Source of the DNA: an uncultured beta proteobacterium
GTDB taxonomy: Bacteria; Pseudomonadota; Gammaproteobacteria; Burkholderiales; Burkholderiaceae_C
DNA length: 64,000 nt
Direction of reading: 5' to 3'
Assembly: GCA_903876735.1 (NCBI GenBank)
Contig: CAIRAW010000067.1
Coordinates: 45,161-109,160, forward strand
How positions within the stretch are numbered: the first letter of the stretch is position 1; the number at the start of each line of letters is the position of its first letter. This document shows positions 30,903-39,971 of this stretch, piece after piece. The notes below the pieces were generated by a model that was given only the letters and a program-made list of their open reading frames with translations, had not been told where the DNA came from and did not search any database. The translations under genes were made by a program, and so were the position numbers.

Positions 30903-31820
30903 TCAAATATCGGCCGGCAAAGGGTAGGGTGCTGCTTGCACCGTCAGGGCCGGGCCGGAGACCGTGCCCAGATGCAAGCCGCCACCGTCAAAGGCTGCGA
31001 CCTGCATCGAAACAATCGCATCAAAACCACCACCGTTTGCGGCAGCCGACTGCGCCACGATGCCGCAGGGCTGCTGCGCGTCTGCGTCCTGAAACACTTC
31101 GTCGCCCGCCTTCATGGCGGCATCCGAATGCGCCAAAAAGGCGCGACGCTTGAGAGTGCCGCGAAACTGGCTGCGCGCCACGACCTCCTGCCCCGGGTAG
31201 CAGCCTTTCTTGAAGCTAACGCCCCCAACCGACTCGTAGTTGAGCATCTGCGGCACAAAGGCGTCCACCGTTGCAGCGCTGATCAAGGCGATGCCGCTGC
31301 GGACCTCGCCCAAGGCCCAGTCTTGCGCACTTAGCGCGGGTCCAGCGGGCGCTGGCTGCGCTGCTGGCGCGAGCCAGAGGGCGCGTGCCACACCATCGGC
31401 CGGGTACAGGAACAGCACCGAGGCGCCGTCAATGTCCCGCATCGACCAGACCGCTGGTTCGCCGGGTGCCAGGGCTGCAAGGGCATCGCCAGCCAGGCCG
31501 AACAAGCAAAATTCGGCACTGGCGTCGCTCAGTTTTGCCTTGGCACGCATGACGAAGCGGGATAAGCGTGGAACCGTTTCAGCCAACAAGTCGCGACTGC
31601 AGATGAGCAGTATTTCAGTCGGGCTGCGCTTGAAACCATAAAAGCTGGCCAGCATCCGGCCTTTGGCCGAACAATAGGCGGCCAGTCGCGCTTCGGATTG
31701 CCCTAGCAGCAGAAAATCCTGGGTCAACTGGTTGTGGAGAAAGTTGGCGGCGTCAGCGCCTTCAACCCGGATGACGCCCAGATGCTCGATTCGCGCGATG
31801 CCATTGAGTTTGGTATGCAT
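30903..31820 (-). CDS. ygfZ: Folate-binding YgfZ/GcvT-like protein
   Basis: Motif VSFKKGCYPGQEVVARSQFRGTLKRRAFLA. Confidence 0.9.
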   Translation of the reverse strand: MHTKLNGIARIEHLGVIRVEGADAANFLHNQLTQDFLLLGQSEARLAAYCSAKGRMLASFYGFKRSPTEILLICSRDLLAETVPRLSRFVMRAKAKLSDASAEFCLFGLAGDALAALAPGEPAVWSMRDIDGASVLFLYPADGVARALWLAPAAQPAPAGPALSAQDWALGEVRSGIALISAATVDAFVPQMLNYESVGGVSFKKGCYPGQEVVARSQFRGTLKRRAFLAHSDAAMKAGDEVFQDADAQQPCGIVAQSAAANGGGFDAIVSMQVAAFDGGGLHLGTVSGPALTVQAAPYPLPADI

Positions 31821-31867
31821 GGACTGAATTATCATCCTCCCTCGATTTAACCAAAGGCTGTAGGGCT

Positions 31868-32851
31868 GTGCGCCGTATCTTTTTTACCATTGTTGTGCTT
31901 ACGGCCCTGTTCGGTGGTGCCGCGGGTTGGTGGCTCAACCAGGATCTGGATTTGAACACCGACACCGTCGACCTGTCGATTGAACCGGGCACGTCGGTGC
32001 GCGCGCTGGCTCAGTCTGTCAGCGACGCCGGAGTACGGGTCAGTCCGGCGCTGCTTTACTGGTGGTTTCGCCTGTCCGGGCAGGCGCGCCAGATCAAGGC
32101 CGGCAGCTATGAACTGGAGCCGGGCATCAGCCCGCGCAGCCTGCTGCGCAAACTTGTGCGCGGCGAAGAGGCGCTGCGCGCTGTGACGCTGGTGGAGGGC
32201 TGGAACTTCAAGCAGGTTCGTGCCGCGCTGCTGAAAGCCGAACAACTCACGCCAGAGTCAAAAAATCTGCCTGATTACCTGCTCATGAAAGTGCTGGGCA
32301 AGCCCGGTGTCGCGCCCGAAGGTCGTTTTTTCCCGGACACCTACACCTATGCCAAGGGCAGCAGTGATCTGGCGCTGCTCAAACGGGCCATGCGCGCCAT
32401 GGACAAACAGTTGGCTGCCGCCTGGAAACAGCGCCAGCCTGACACGCCTTTGACCACACCCGAGCAGGCCTTGGCGCTGGCCAGTATTGTCGAGAAGGAA
32501 ACCGGCCGCGCCAGTGACCGCAGTCTGATCGCCGGCGTGTTTGTCAACCGGCTGCGCATGGGCATGCTGCTGCAGACCGATCCGACCGTCATTTTTGGCA
32601 TGGGGGACGCTTTTGACGGAAACCTGCGCCGGCGCGACCTGCAAAAAGACACGCCCTGGAACACCTATACGCGCGCTGGCCTGCCGCCGACCCCGATTGC
32701 CATGCCAGGCAAGCCGGCCCTGCTGGCGGCAGTGCAGCCGGCAAGCACCAAGGCCCTTTATTTTGTGGCCCGCGGCGACGGCAGCAGCGAGTTCAGCGCC
32801 AGCCTGGAGGCGCACAATCGGGCGGTCAACAAATACCAGCGCGGAAAGTGA
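31868..32851 (+). CDS. mltG: Endolytic transglycosylase MltG
   Basis: YceG/MltG motifs: EGRFFPDTYTY, LASIVEKETG, VFVNRLRMGMLLQTDPTVIFGMG, NTYTRAGLPPTPIAMPG. Confidence 0.95.
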   Translation: MRRIFFTIVVLTALFGGAAGWWLNQDLDLNTDTVDLSIEPGTSVRALAQSVSDAGVRVSPALLYWWFRLSGQARQIKAGSYELEPGISPRSLLRKLVRGEEALRAVTLVEGWNFKQVRAALLKAEQLTPESKNLPDYLLMKVLGKPGVAPEGRFFPDTYTYAKGSSDLALLKRAMRAMDKQLAAAWKQRQPDTPLTTPEQALALASIVEKETGRASDRSLIAGVFVNRLRMGMLLQTDPTVIFGMGDAFDGNLRRRDLQKDTPWNTYTRAGLPPTPIAMPGKPALLAAVQPASTKALYFVARGDGSSEFSASLEAHNRAVNKYQRGK

Positions 32852-32857
32852 CGACAG

Positions 32858-33517
32858 ATGTCAACAGGGGGTCTCTTGCAGGGTCTTTTCATCAGTTTTG
32901 AAGGCATCGATGGGGCGGGCAAATCGACCCATATCGACGCTTTGGCACAAGCTTTTCGGGCCCAGGGCAGGGCGCTGACCGTGACGCGTGAGCCGGGCGG
33001 CACAGCGCTGGCTGAAAAATTGCGCGCCATGGTGCTCAACGACCCTATGGACGCCATGACCGAGGCCTTGCTGGTGTTCGCGGCGCGGCGCGATCACCTG
33101 CGCCAGGTCATTGAACCAGCGCTAGCGCTGGGCCAGGTGGTGTTGTGCGACCGCTTTACAGACGCCACATTTGCCTACCAAGGCGGTGGCCGGGGCTTTG
33201 ACCTGGGCCTGTTGTCGCAACTGGAGCGCATGGTGCAAACCATCTCGATCAACGGAGCGGACCTGGTGCGGCAACCCGACGTCACGGTCTGGTTCGACTT
33301 GCCAGCCGAAATTGCCGCGCAGCGCCTGGCCGGCACCCGCGTACCTGACAAGTTCGAAGCGCAGCCGGTGGAGTTTTTCCGCCAAGTTCACAACGGCTAC
33401 TTGGAGCGCATGCGGGAGACTCCGGCGCGTTTTGCGCGTATCAATGCCGATCAGGCGCGTGAAGCCGTCTGGCGCGATGTCCTGGCGGCACTGCAAGGCA
33501 GAGGCTGGCTGGCATGA
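32858..33517 (+). CDS. tmk: Thymidylate kinase
   Basis: [51 protein letters not shown]. Confidence 0.96.
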   Translation: MSTGGLLQGLFISFEGIDGAGKSTHIDALAQAFRAQGRALTVTREPGGTALAEKLRAMVLNDPMDAMTEALLVFAARRDHLRQVIEPALALGQVVLCDRFTDATFAYQGGGRGFDLGLLSQLERMVQTISINGADLVRQPDVTVWFDLPAEIAAQRLAGTRVPDKFEAQPVEFFRQVHNGYLERMRETPARFARINADQAREAVWRDVLAALQGRGWLA

Positions 33518-34509
33518 CTGAAGAAGCCCCTGTTGCGCCCTGGATCGCCGCCCAAACCCGATCCCTGCTGGCCCAGCGTGGCCACGCCTGGTTGCTGACC
33601 GGCCCGTCCGGACTTGGACAGTCTAAATTGGCCCTATCGCTGGTGCGGGCCTGGCTCTGCGAACAGGCATCGGAGGATGGCGCCTGCGGTCACTGCGGCA
33701 GTTGCCACGCCATCGATGTGCGCACCCATGCTGATTTGTGCGTGCTGATGCCCGAAACCGTGATGCTCGAACTTGGATGGCCCCTGAGCGAAAAAGCCCA
33801 GGGCGAGATCGATGACAAGAAACGCAAGGCAAGCAAGGAGATCCGGGTCGACGCCATGCGCGACGCGGTAGAGTTTGCGCAGCGCACCAGCGCGCGCGGT
33901 CGCGGCAAGGCGGTGCTGGTCTTTCCGGCCGAGCGCATGAACAATGTGACGGCCAATGCCCTGCTCAAGACATTGGAGGAGCCGCCTGGCGACGTCAGGT
34001 TTGTACTCGCCAGTGAAGCGGCCGACCAGTTGCTGCCGACGATTCGCAGCCGCTGCCTGGGGCACACCATGCTCTGGCCGGCGCAGGAAGATGCGCTGGA
34101 CTGGCTGCAGCAATGCGGCATCGACCGGCAGTCCGGGCGCGTCATGCTGCGCGCTGCCGGCGGCCGCCCGGAAGACGCCCTGCAGTTTTCACGCTGGGAG
34201 CCGGGTGTACAGGCCTGGGTCAAACTGCCCAAGGCCATGGCGCGCGGCGACGTGAGTGCGTTGAAGGACTGGTCGCCAGCACAGGCGGTAAGCGCCCTGC
34301 ACAAGATTTGTCACGACGTTCTGGCGCTCAAGACCGGGGCGGCGCCTCGGTTCTTTGAGGTGGCTGATTTGCCCGGCGGCGGCTCGGTTGCCAGTTTGAC
34401 GGCCTGGGCGCGGGCGCTGGCTGCGACAACGCGCAGCGTGGAGCACCCTTTCAACCCCGGTTTGATGCTCGAAGCGCTGGCGAGTCAGGCCCAACGCGCA
34501 CTGAGCTGA
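33514..34509 (+). CDS. holB: DNA polymerase III subunit delta'
   Basis: [50 protein letters not shown]. Confidence 0.94.
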   Translation: MTEEAPVAPWIAAQTRSLLAQRGHAWLLTGPSGLGQSKLALSLVRAWLCEQASEDGACGHCGSCHAIDVRTHADLCVLMPETVMLELGWPLSEKAQGEIDDKKRKASKEIRVDAMRDAVEFAQRTSARGRGKAVLVFPAERMNNVTANALLKTLEEPPGDVRFVLASEAADQLLPTIRSRCLGHTMLWPAQEDALDWLQQCGIDRQSGRVMLRAAGGRPEDALQFSRWEPGVQAWVKLPKAMARGDVSALKDWSPAQAVSALHKICHDVLALKTGAAPRFFEVADLPGGGSVASLTAWARALAATTRSVEHPFNPGLMLEALASQAQRALS

Positions 34510-34510
34510 C

Positions 34511-35305
34511 ATGTTTACCGATTCACACTGCCATTTGACCTTTCCGGAGTTGGCGGCACAGATCCCGGCTATCCGCACCGCCATGGCCCAGGCCCAGGTC
34601 GACCGCGCGCTGTGCATCTGCACCTCGCTGGAGGAATTTCCGGGGGTGCATGAACTCGCGACCGGGTATGACAACTTCTGGGCCACGGTCGGCGTCCATC
34701 CAGACAACGAAGGCGTCCAGGAACCCAGTCTGCAGGACTTGCTGGACCGGGGAAAGATGCCGCGTGTGGTCGGAATTGGGGAAACCGGGCTCGACTATTA
34801 CAGGCTTGCGGGCCGCAGCATTGCCGAGATGGCTTGGCAGCGCGATCGCTTTTGCACCCATATCCTGGCGGCACGCCAGTTGGGGCTGCCGCTGGTGATT
34901 CACACCCGGTCCGCCTCGGACGACACCCTGGCGATTCTGCGCGAGCAGGGCGAGGACGGTTCAACGGGTAGCGCCGGCGGGGTATTTCACTGTTTTACCG
35001 AAACGGCCGATGTTGCTCGCGCTGCGCTGGACCTGGGTTATTACATCTCCTTTTCTGGCATCCTGACCTTCAAGAATGCGCAGGATCTGCGCGACGTGGC
35101 GGCTTTTGTGCCGCTGGACCGGTTGCTGATCGAGACCGACAGCCCCTATTTGGCCCCGGTGCCCTACCGCGGAAAGACCAACAACCCGTCCTATGTGCCG
35201 CACGTGGCAGCTCAGTTGGCGGCAATCAGGAATCTTCCGCTTGCGCAGATCGCACAGGCCAGCAGTCGTAACTTCGAAGCCCTGTTCAAAGGTGTTCTGA
35301 AATGA
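34511..35305 (+). CDS. TatD-family metal-dependent hydrolase
   Basis: [58 protein letters not shown]. Confidence 0.95.
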   Translation: MFTDSHCHLTFPELAAQIPAIRTAMAQAQVDRALCICTSLEEFPGVHELATGYDNFWATVGVHPDNEGVQEPSLQDLLDRGKMPRVVGIGETGLDYYRLAGRSIAEMAWQRDRFCTHILAARQLGLPLVIHTRSASDDTLAILREQGEDGSTGSAGGVFHCFTETADVARAALDLGYYISFSGILTFKNAQDLRDVAAFVPLDRLLIETDSPYLAPVPYRGKTNNPSYVPHVAAQLAAIRNLPLAQIAQASSRNFEALFKGVLK

Positions 35306-35985
35306 GTTTGCGACCGCCTTTGAAGTTAAAGTGTTTATTTCGAAAGTGTTTTTATCTTGTTGTTTTTACTGGATATTCTCTTTGCTCGGCCGGGTCATTT
35401 GAGGATTACTTTACGGCCATCAAACGCGATGATGCCGAACTCATCGCCGGCTTGTTGAAGCGCGGTTTCGACCCCAACACGCCCAATTTGGAGGGTGAAC
35501 AAGGGCTGTTTCTTGCCATTCGGGATTCGTCACTCAGGACTGTAAAGGCGCTGCTGCGCCATCCCGACACCCAGGTCGAGGCGCGTTCGCTCAACGATGA
35601 AAGCCCGCTGATGCTGGCTGCACTAAAGGGTTTGACCGATCTGTGCCAGCAATTGATAGCCAGGGGCGCGGACGTCAACAAGCCGGGATGGACGCCGCTG
35701 CATTACGCCGCCACCAACGGTCATTTAGCGGTGATGGCCCTGTTGCTTGAGGAGCACGCCTATATCGACGCAGCATCACCCAATGCCACAACACCGCTCA
35801 TGATGGCGGCGCGCTACGGCACGGCTGAGGCGGTCAAGTTGTTACTGGAGGCTGGTGCCGACCCGACGCTCGCCAATGATCAAGGATTGTCCGCCGTGGA
35901 GTTTGCCCAGCGCGCCGGTCGGGCCGATATAGCGGGGATCATCGCAACCGCCATCCGCAAGCGTCAGCCCCCGGCCACTTGGTAG
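35302..35985 (+). CDS. Ankyrin repeat protein with N-terminal signal/anchor
   Basis: Repeated ankyrin units ([67 protein letters not shown]). Confidence 0.92.
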   Translation: MSLRPPLKLKCLFRKCFYLVVFTGYSLCSAGSFEDYFTAIKRDDAELIAGLLKRGFDPNTPNLEGEQGLFLAIRDSSLRTVKALLRHPDTQVEARSLNDESPLMLAALKGLTDLCQQLIARGADVNKPGWTPLHYAATNGHLAVMALLLEEHAYIDAASPNATTPLMMAARYGTAEAVKLLLEAGADPTLANDQGLSAVEFAQRAGRADIAGIIATAIRKRQPPATW

Positions 35986-36033
35986 GCCGCCGCCGGCGAG
36001 CAGAGCCAAATAGCTGGATTTTCGTTCGTTTTA

Positions 36034-36051
36034 TACTTCATACGATGTATA
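36034..36051 (+). repeat. Left direct repeat (XerC arm plus central region; degenerate XerD arm CCTTACTAATG to 36062)
   Basis: Exact match to 37443-37460. Confidence 0.95.
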
Positions 36052-36069
36052 CCTTACTAATGCTTTGAT

Positions 36070-36354
36070 TTAATTGAAGATTTTTCCGAAGTGGGTAAAA
36101 AAAGGGGCGTTCTTGGAAGTCAGAACAGCCGGTTTTTCAGGGCGCGGGGCGGCATCTGTGGCACGCAGCGTCCACTGGCGCGAAGTGGAAACCGTGGCTG
36201 GCATAGGCTGGGCAGGGCGCAACGGTCCATAGCCTCGATGTGGCAGAGATTGACCGATCGGGTACCCCTCCCGGCGTTTCGCTTCGCTTCCATGGGGTTT
36301 CACCCCATACCCCCGGCGAATGGTGCGAACGACATTTTCAAACCACCAGGTCAT
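36070..36354 (-). CDS. Small hypothetical protein of the IMEX candidate (MTWWFENVVRTIRRGYGVKPHGSEAKRREG...)
   Basis: Start overlaps stop of the upstream ORF by ATGA at 36351-36354. Confidence 0.5.
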   Translation of the reverse strand: MTWWFENVVRTIRRGYGVKPHGSEAKRREGYPIGQSLPHRGYGPLRPAQPMPATVSTSRQWTLRATDAAPRPEKPAVLTSKNAPFFTHFGKIFN

Positions 36355-36545
36355 GATGCGTCACCCCCATGGCTCAGGCCCTCGACCACCTCAGCCGCTG
36401 CGCGGATAGATTCCACCTGCTCGCGAAAGACGTAGACCCAAGGCGGGGCAGTCTCGCCAGCTGCGGCTTCGAGCGATTCCCCGATGGCGTGAGCCATGAG
36501 CAGCCGGTCATTCAGGGCGTTGACGGCCTCGCGCAGGGCGCTCAT
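36351..36545 (-). CDS. Small hypothetical acidic protein (64 aa)
   Basis: Same-strand ORF with ATGA coupling; helical-looking sequence MSALREAVNALNDRLLMAHAIGESLEAAAGE. Confidence 0.55.
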   Translation of the reverse strand: MSALREAVNALNDRLLMAHAIGESLEAAAGETAPPWVYVFREQVESIRAAAEVVEGLSHGGDAS

Positions 36546-37450
36546 AGGGCACCCCTTGGCGTGCTCGCCTGCTTGGCGGCCTTCGCCGCCGCAGGCATTG
36601 CACTCTGGCTACATTGAGCGGGACAGGGCTTGACGCTCACGCTTGTCTTTCTCGTAGATGGCCTGCTTTTCGGCTCGGGTGAGCTTGGCGGGTTGGGCGG
36701 GTTCGGTCGGTTGAGGAATTGTTTTAGATGGCTTTGGCTCAGCCGCTGCTGGCTCTGATCGGGCCGCAGGAGGTTCACCCGGATTGCGCAGGTAGGCGTC
36801 CAAGGCAACGCAAATGAGAGCGTTGATGCTGATGCCGAGATAGTCGGCCTTGGCGCGTGCAGCGGCGTCAAGGGCGTCTGGGAGTCTGAGTGAATAGGCC
36901 ATACTTGCATTATGACGTCATTTTGACGTTGCTTTGACGGGTTATTTTTTGTTGAATCAAGAGTTGTTTTATATGGGACAAGCCCCGCGGCTTCGCCGCT
37001 TTCGGCGCGCTGCGCTTGCCGCTCGAAAGCTGGCGCCGCCGTGACCTCAGCCAATGCGAGGCGCAGCCGGGTGGCTTCGTCGTAGACCGCCCGAAAGCCT
37101 GCCGCCTGCCTGACGAGCAGAGACCACCACGAGCCATCATGTGGCGTGATCTGGCGACCCTCTGGCGTGATCAAGACGTTCCCTTCAAGCCGCCAGCCGG
37201 CCCAAGCCTCGCTGGGCAGTTCCAGACGCGCCAGGACGCGAGCCAGTTTGTAGACGGCATACGGGATGCGGTGCGCGCCGCTTTCCCAGTTATGCCAAGT
37301 GCGATCCGTGACCTGAAAATATTTCCCCGCAGCCTCGACCGACCAGCCAAGCTTGATCCGGGAGTAACGCAGGCGTTCTCCAAGCTGGGCGCGGGTGTCC
37401 GGGTCATGGGGGCATGTTTTCCTGTACTTTGAACTGTGACTGTACTTCAT
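36542..37450 (-). CDS. VC1465/XafT-like Xer recombination activation factor (N-terminal ~130 aa; C-terminal part of ORF doubtful)
   Basis: LGERLRYSRIKLGWSVEAAGKYFQVTDRTWHNWESGAHRIPYAVYKLARVLARLELPSEAWAGWRLEGNVLITPEGRQITPHDGSWWSLLVRQAAGF has the HTH plus WRL.GN.L.TPEGR pattern of this phage/satellite family; the C-terminal half overlaps the RHH gene in another frame. Confidence 0.65.
   Translation of the reverse strand: MKYSHSSKYRKTCPHDPDTRAQLGERLRYSRIKLGWSVEAAGKYFQVTDRTWHNWESGAHRIPYAVYKLARVLARLELPSEAWAGWRLEGNVLITPEGRQITPHDGSWWSLLVRQAAGFRAVYDEATRLRLALAEVTAAPAFERQAQRAESGEAAGLVPYKTTLDSTKNNPSKQRQNDVIMQVWPIHSDSQTPLTPLHAPRPTISASASTLSFALPWTPTCAIRVNLLRPDQSQQRLSQSHLKQFLNRPNPPNPPSSPEPKSRPSTRKTSVSVKPCPAQCSQSAMPAAAKAAKQASTPRGAL
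36609..36902 (-). CDS. Small Arc/RHH-like DNA-binding protein
   Basis: MAYSLRLPDALDAAARAKADYLGISINALICVALDAYLRN resembles a ribbon-helix-helix fold followed by a Pro/Lys-rich tail. Confidence 0.65.
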   Translation of the reverse strand: MAYSLRLPDALDAAARAKADYLGISINALICVALDAYLRNPGEPPAARSEPAAAEPKPSKTIPQPTEPAQPAKLTRAEKQAIYEKDKRERQALSRSM

Positions 37451-37471
37451 ACGATGTATATTATGTTAACC
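37444..37471 (+). other. dif: Candidate chromosomal dif site: ACTTCATACGA TGTATA TTATGTTAACC
   Basis: Central TGTATA and XerD-arm TTATGTTAA identical to the E. coli dif 15-mer TGTATATTATGTTAA; XerC arm divergent (4/11). Confidence 0.8.
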
Positions 37472-37536
37472 AACGTATTGACTTTTCAACAATAGCCAGG
37501 CACCACTCCACCGCAACCCGTGCTAGCCAATTTGCA

Positions 37537-38988
37537 CTAGACGCCGGTAGCCTTTGCCATCAGTGCACGCCAGCGCTGGTAGCGCTTTTGCAACGCTGAA
37601 TCGGGTTTGGCCGTGAAGACATCCTCATGTGCGCCCTGGTTCCAATCCAAAGGTCGCCCGCATGCCAGATAGGCAATACCGCGCGCGCTCGCTTCCGGGT
37701 CGTCACGCCGATGGACCGGCAAACCACTGATACTGGCAAGGCACTGGCACAGTCCATCCAAGAGCGACACGCCGCCACTGACGCGGATGCGCTTAGCGGC
37801 AGGGATATAGCGGTCCATGTGGTCGATATTGGCCTGCAGCAGGAAGGCAATGCTCTCGACCACGGCCACGGCTTTCAGCCAAGGCTCGCCCTCGCCCACA
37901 AAGCGTGACTGGAACTCGGCTTGCCAGAACGGTCCACCCAAGCCAGCAATGCCGTTGAGAAACAGCGGCGGCTCCTCGTGCCTTGCCAGCCATTGCGCCA
38001 GTGTGTCAGCGAGGTTGCCAAGACCAAACTCCTTGCTGACCCATTCCAGCGCAGTGCCGGCTCCGTTCACATTGCCTTCGACCATATAAAGGCGGCTCGC
38101 ACCGTCGTCCAGGATGATTCCGGTCAACTGGCGCGGCACCTGGCCGGGAAAACTCGTAAGTGCGCGTTGCACGAAGGCACTCGTACCGATGTTGATATAC
38201 GCCGAATCAGCTTCAGGCCAGCCGAACGCGAAAACAGCTGCCGACTGGTCGCCGTTGACTGCGGTCAGTGGAATAGCCGTGCCCAGCAGGTCCAGCGTTC
38301 CCCATGGATAAAAGGTGGGCACACTGCGTGGCAAAAAACCCTCGGGCAGGCCAAAGAGTTCCAGCAGGTCCGGGTCCCAGTCCTGAGTCTGCAGGTTCCA
38401 GAGCTGGGTGCGCGCGGCGCACTGCGGGTCTGCCAAAAACGGCTGCTCAGCGCAGAGGCGAAAAACGACAAAACTGGCCATCGGACCCCAGCACAGGGTT
38501 TTGTTTTCAAGCGCCCCCCGCACGGCAGGCAGATTGTCCAGCGCCCAGCGCAGTTTGCTGGCGCCATAGTGCGGAGAAAGGTAGAGGCCACTCTTGCGGT
38601 GCACGCCATCGGCGTGAGGCTGCAACTGGTCAATCCAGGCGTGGGCACGCCGGTCTTGCCAACTGAAGATCGGAGACAAGGGTTTGCCTGTGACCCGGTC
38701 CCAACAGATCACGCTCGAGCGCTGGCTGGAAAGCCCGGCGGCCACCACGTCCTGACGGCGCGTCCCCAAAGCCTGCAAGGCCTGCGTCACCGCGAAGAGC
38801 ACGGAATTGACGATTTCGTCGCCATCCTGCTCAGCCCAGTCCGCCTGCGGGTATTTGATGCTGATGTTTTCAACGCCGCTGGACAGCGTGCGCCCCTGTC
38901 GGTCAAACACGAGTGCCCGGCTGGCATGCGTTCCCTGGTCAATGGCCAGGACCAGAGGGTTGCTTACGGCACCGATCCTTTCGTCCAT
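37537..38988 (-). CDS. FGGY-family carbohydrate kinase (glycerol kinase-like)
   Basis: LAIDQGTHASRALVFDRQG, INIGTSAFVQ, IRVSGGVSLLDGLCQCLASISGLPV. Confidence 0.9.
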   Translation of the reverse strand: MDERIGAVSNPLVLAIDQGTHASRALVFDRQGRTLSSGVENISIKYPQADWAEQDGDEIVNSVLFAVTQALQALGTRRQDVVAAGLSSQRSSVICWDRVTGKPLSPIFSWQDRRAHAWIDQLQPHADGVHRKSGLYLSPHYGASKLRWALDNLPAVRGALENKTLCWGPMASFVVFRLCAEQPFLADPQCAARTQLWNLQTQDWDPDLLELFGLPEGFLPRSVPTFYPWGTLDLLGTAIPLTAVNGDQSAAVFAFGWPEADSAYINIGTSAFVQRALTSFPGQVPRQLTGIILDDGASRLYMVEGNVNGAGTALEWVSKEFGLGNLADTLAQWLARHEEPPLFLNGIAGLGGPFWQAEFQSRFVGEGEPWLKAVAVVESIAFLLQANIDHMDRYIPAAKRIRVSGGVSLLDGLCQCLASISGLPVHRRDDPEASARGIAYLACGRPLDWNQGAHEDVFTAKPDSALQKRYQRWRALMAKATGV

Positions 38989-39001
38989 GGCAGGCCGGAA
39001 T

Positions 39002-39916
39002 TCAAGACACCGAGAAGCTCACGATCGGCGTACTCAGATCGGCAAAGGACGATCCCAGCGCAATCTGGCCTTCGCCGTGCAAAACACATTCTTCGCGCCG
39101 GAGCAACAAATCAGAGCCGCCGCCTGAAAACCGGACCCAGCATCCATAGGAGCTGAGGTCGACCAGCATCATGCTGCCGTTGCGCCAGTCGATTCGGGCG
39201 TGGGTACGTGAAACGCGGGGATCATCGACCACAAATTCCGCCCGGTGCAAACGGCCAATGTGAATCGGCAACTCGAAGGACTTGAAACTCATTCTGTCCT
39301 TCATCCAGACCAGTTCAATTTGCCCGCCCAGGGTATCGACCTGAGCCGGATCGAACAGAGGAACCATGTCCGACTGCATGGTCAGCAAGGCCGACGTCGC
39401 ATCATCCTCCCAGTCAACCTGGTAGACGGTACAGGGCTCGGCACGCCCCCTGATGCTGATCGGACCCATCACGCGAAATCGAACGTCCTGCGCCTCGCTC
39501 ACACCATCCAGCGCCGCGCCGTTGGTCCAGATCTGGCTCGCGCCAGCAAGATCGCTCAGGCGTGATGCCACGTTGACGGCGTCGCCATAACAGTCTCCGG
39601 CCACGATCTCGACGTCGCCGCTGGCAACACCGATGCGGATCGGCATGCGGTTGGCCGGCGCAATATGCGGCATGCGTTTTTGGTGTTTGCGCTGCAACTC
39701 GACCACCGCGCTGATGGCGGCAGGGTTATTTCCGAACAAGGCCAGCACGCCATCGCCCAGCATTTTGACCACACGTCCCCCATGCGCCTCGATAATCTTG
39801 GCGATCCAGGTCGTTACCTGCGTGACGGCCTGCGTCGCCTTGGCATTGCCCAAGGCTTCGAAGACACTTGTGCTGCCGAAAAGATCGGCAAATACGACGG
39901 TGGCATGAGCACTCAT
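39002..39916 (-). CDS. Adenylate/guanylate cyclase (class III) domain fused to FHA domain
   Basis: VVFADLFGSTSVFEALG, VVKMLGDGVLALFGN, IGVASGDVEIVAGDCYGDAVNVASRL; FHA: IHIGRLHRAEFVVDDPRVSRTHARIDWR. Confidence 0.9.
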   Translation of the reverse strand: MSAHATVVFADLFGSTSVFEALGNAKATQAVTQVTTWIAKIIEAHGGRVVKMLGDGVLALFGNNPAAISAVVELQRKHQKRMPHIAPANRMPIRIGVASGDVEIVAGDCYGDAVNVASRLSDLAGASQIWTNGAALDGVSEAQDVRFRVMGPISIRGRAEPCTVYQVDWEDDATSALLTMQSDMVPLFDPAQVDTLGGQIELVWMKDRMSFKSFELPIHIGRLHRAEFVVDDPRVSRTHARIDWRNGSMMLVDLSSYGCWVRFSGGGSDLLLRREECVLHGEGQIALGSSFADLSTPIVSFSVS

Positions 39917-39971
39917 TCCGGCCTGGTTTCCATTTGGTTGAGTTGGCACAGTTTAGGGCAAATCAGCGTTC

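Larger units (their letters stand above)
36034..37471. mobile_element. Candidate ~1.41-kb Xer-exploiting integrative element (IMEX, TLC-phi-like) inserted at dif
   Basis: 18-bp direct repeat TACTTCATACGATGTATA at 36034-36051 and 37443-37460; right copy is a complete dif-like site, left copy has a degenerate XerD arm; interior encodes a XafT/VC1465-like protein and has no integrase. Confidence 0.75.

Noticed and set aside
36034-36062. loxP/FRT-like site (ACTTC..TA..TGTAT)
   Set aside because: Only partial resemblance; no 13-bp inverted arms. The right-hand copy fits dif much better.
37921-39156. 411-aa plus-strand ORF opposite the FGGY kinase
   Set aside because: Antisense of a conserved kinase; spans its start and runs into the cyclase gene.
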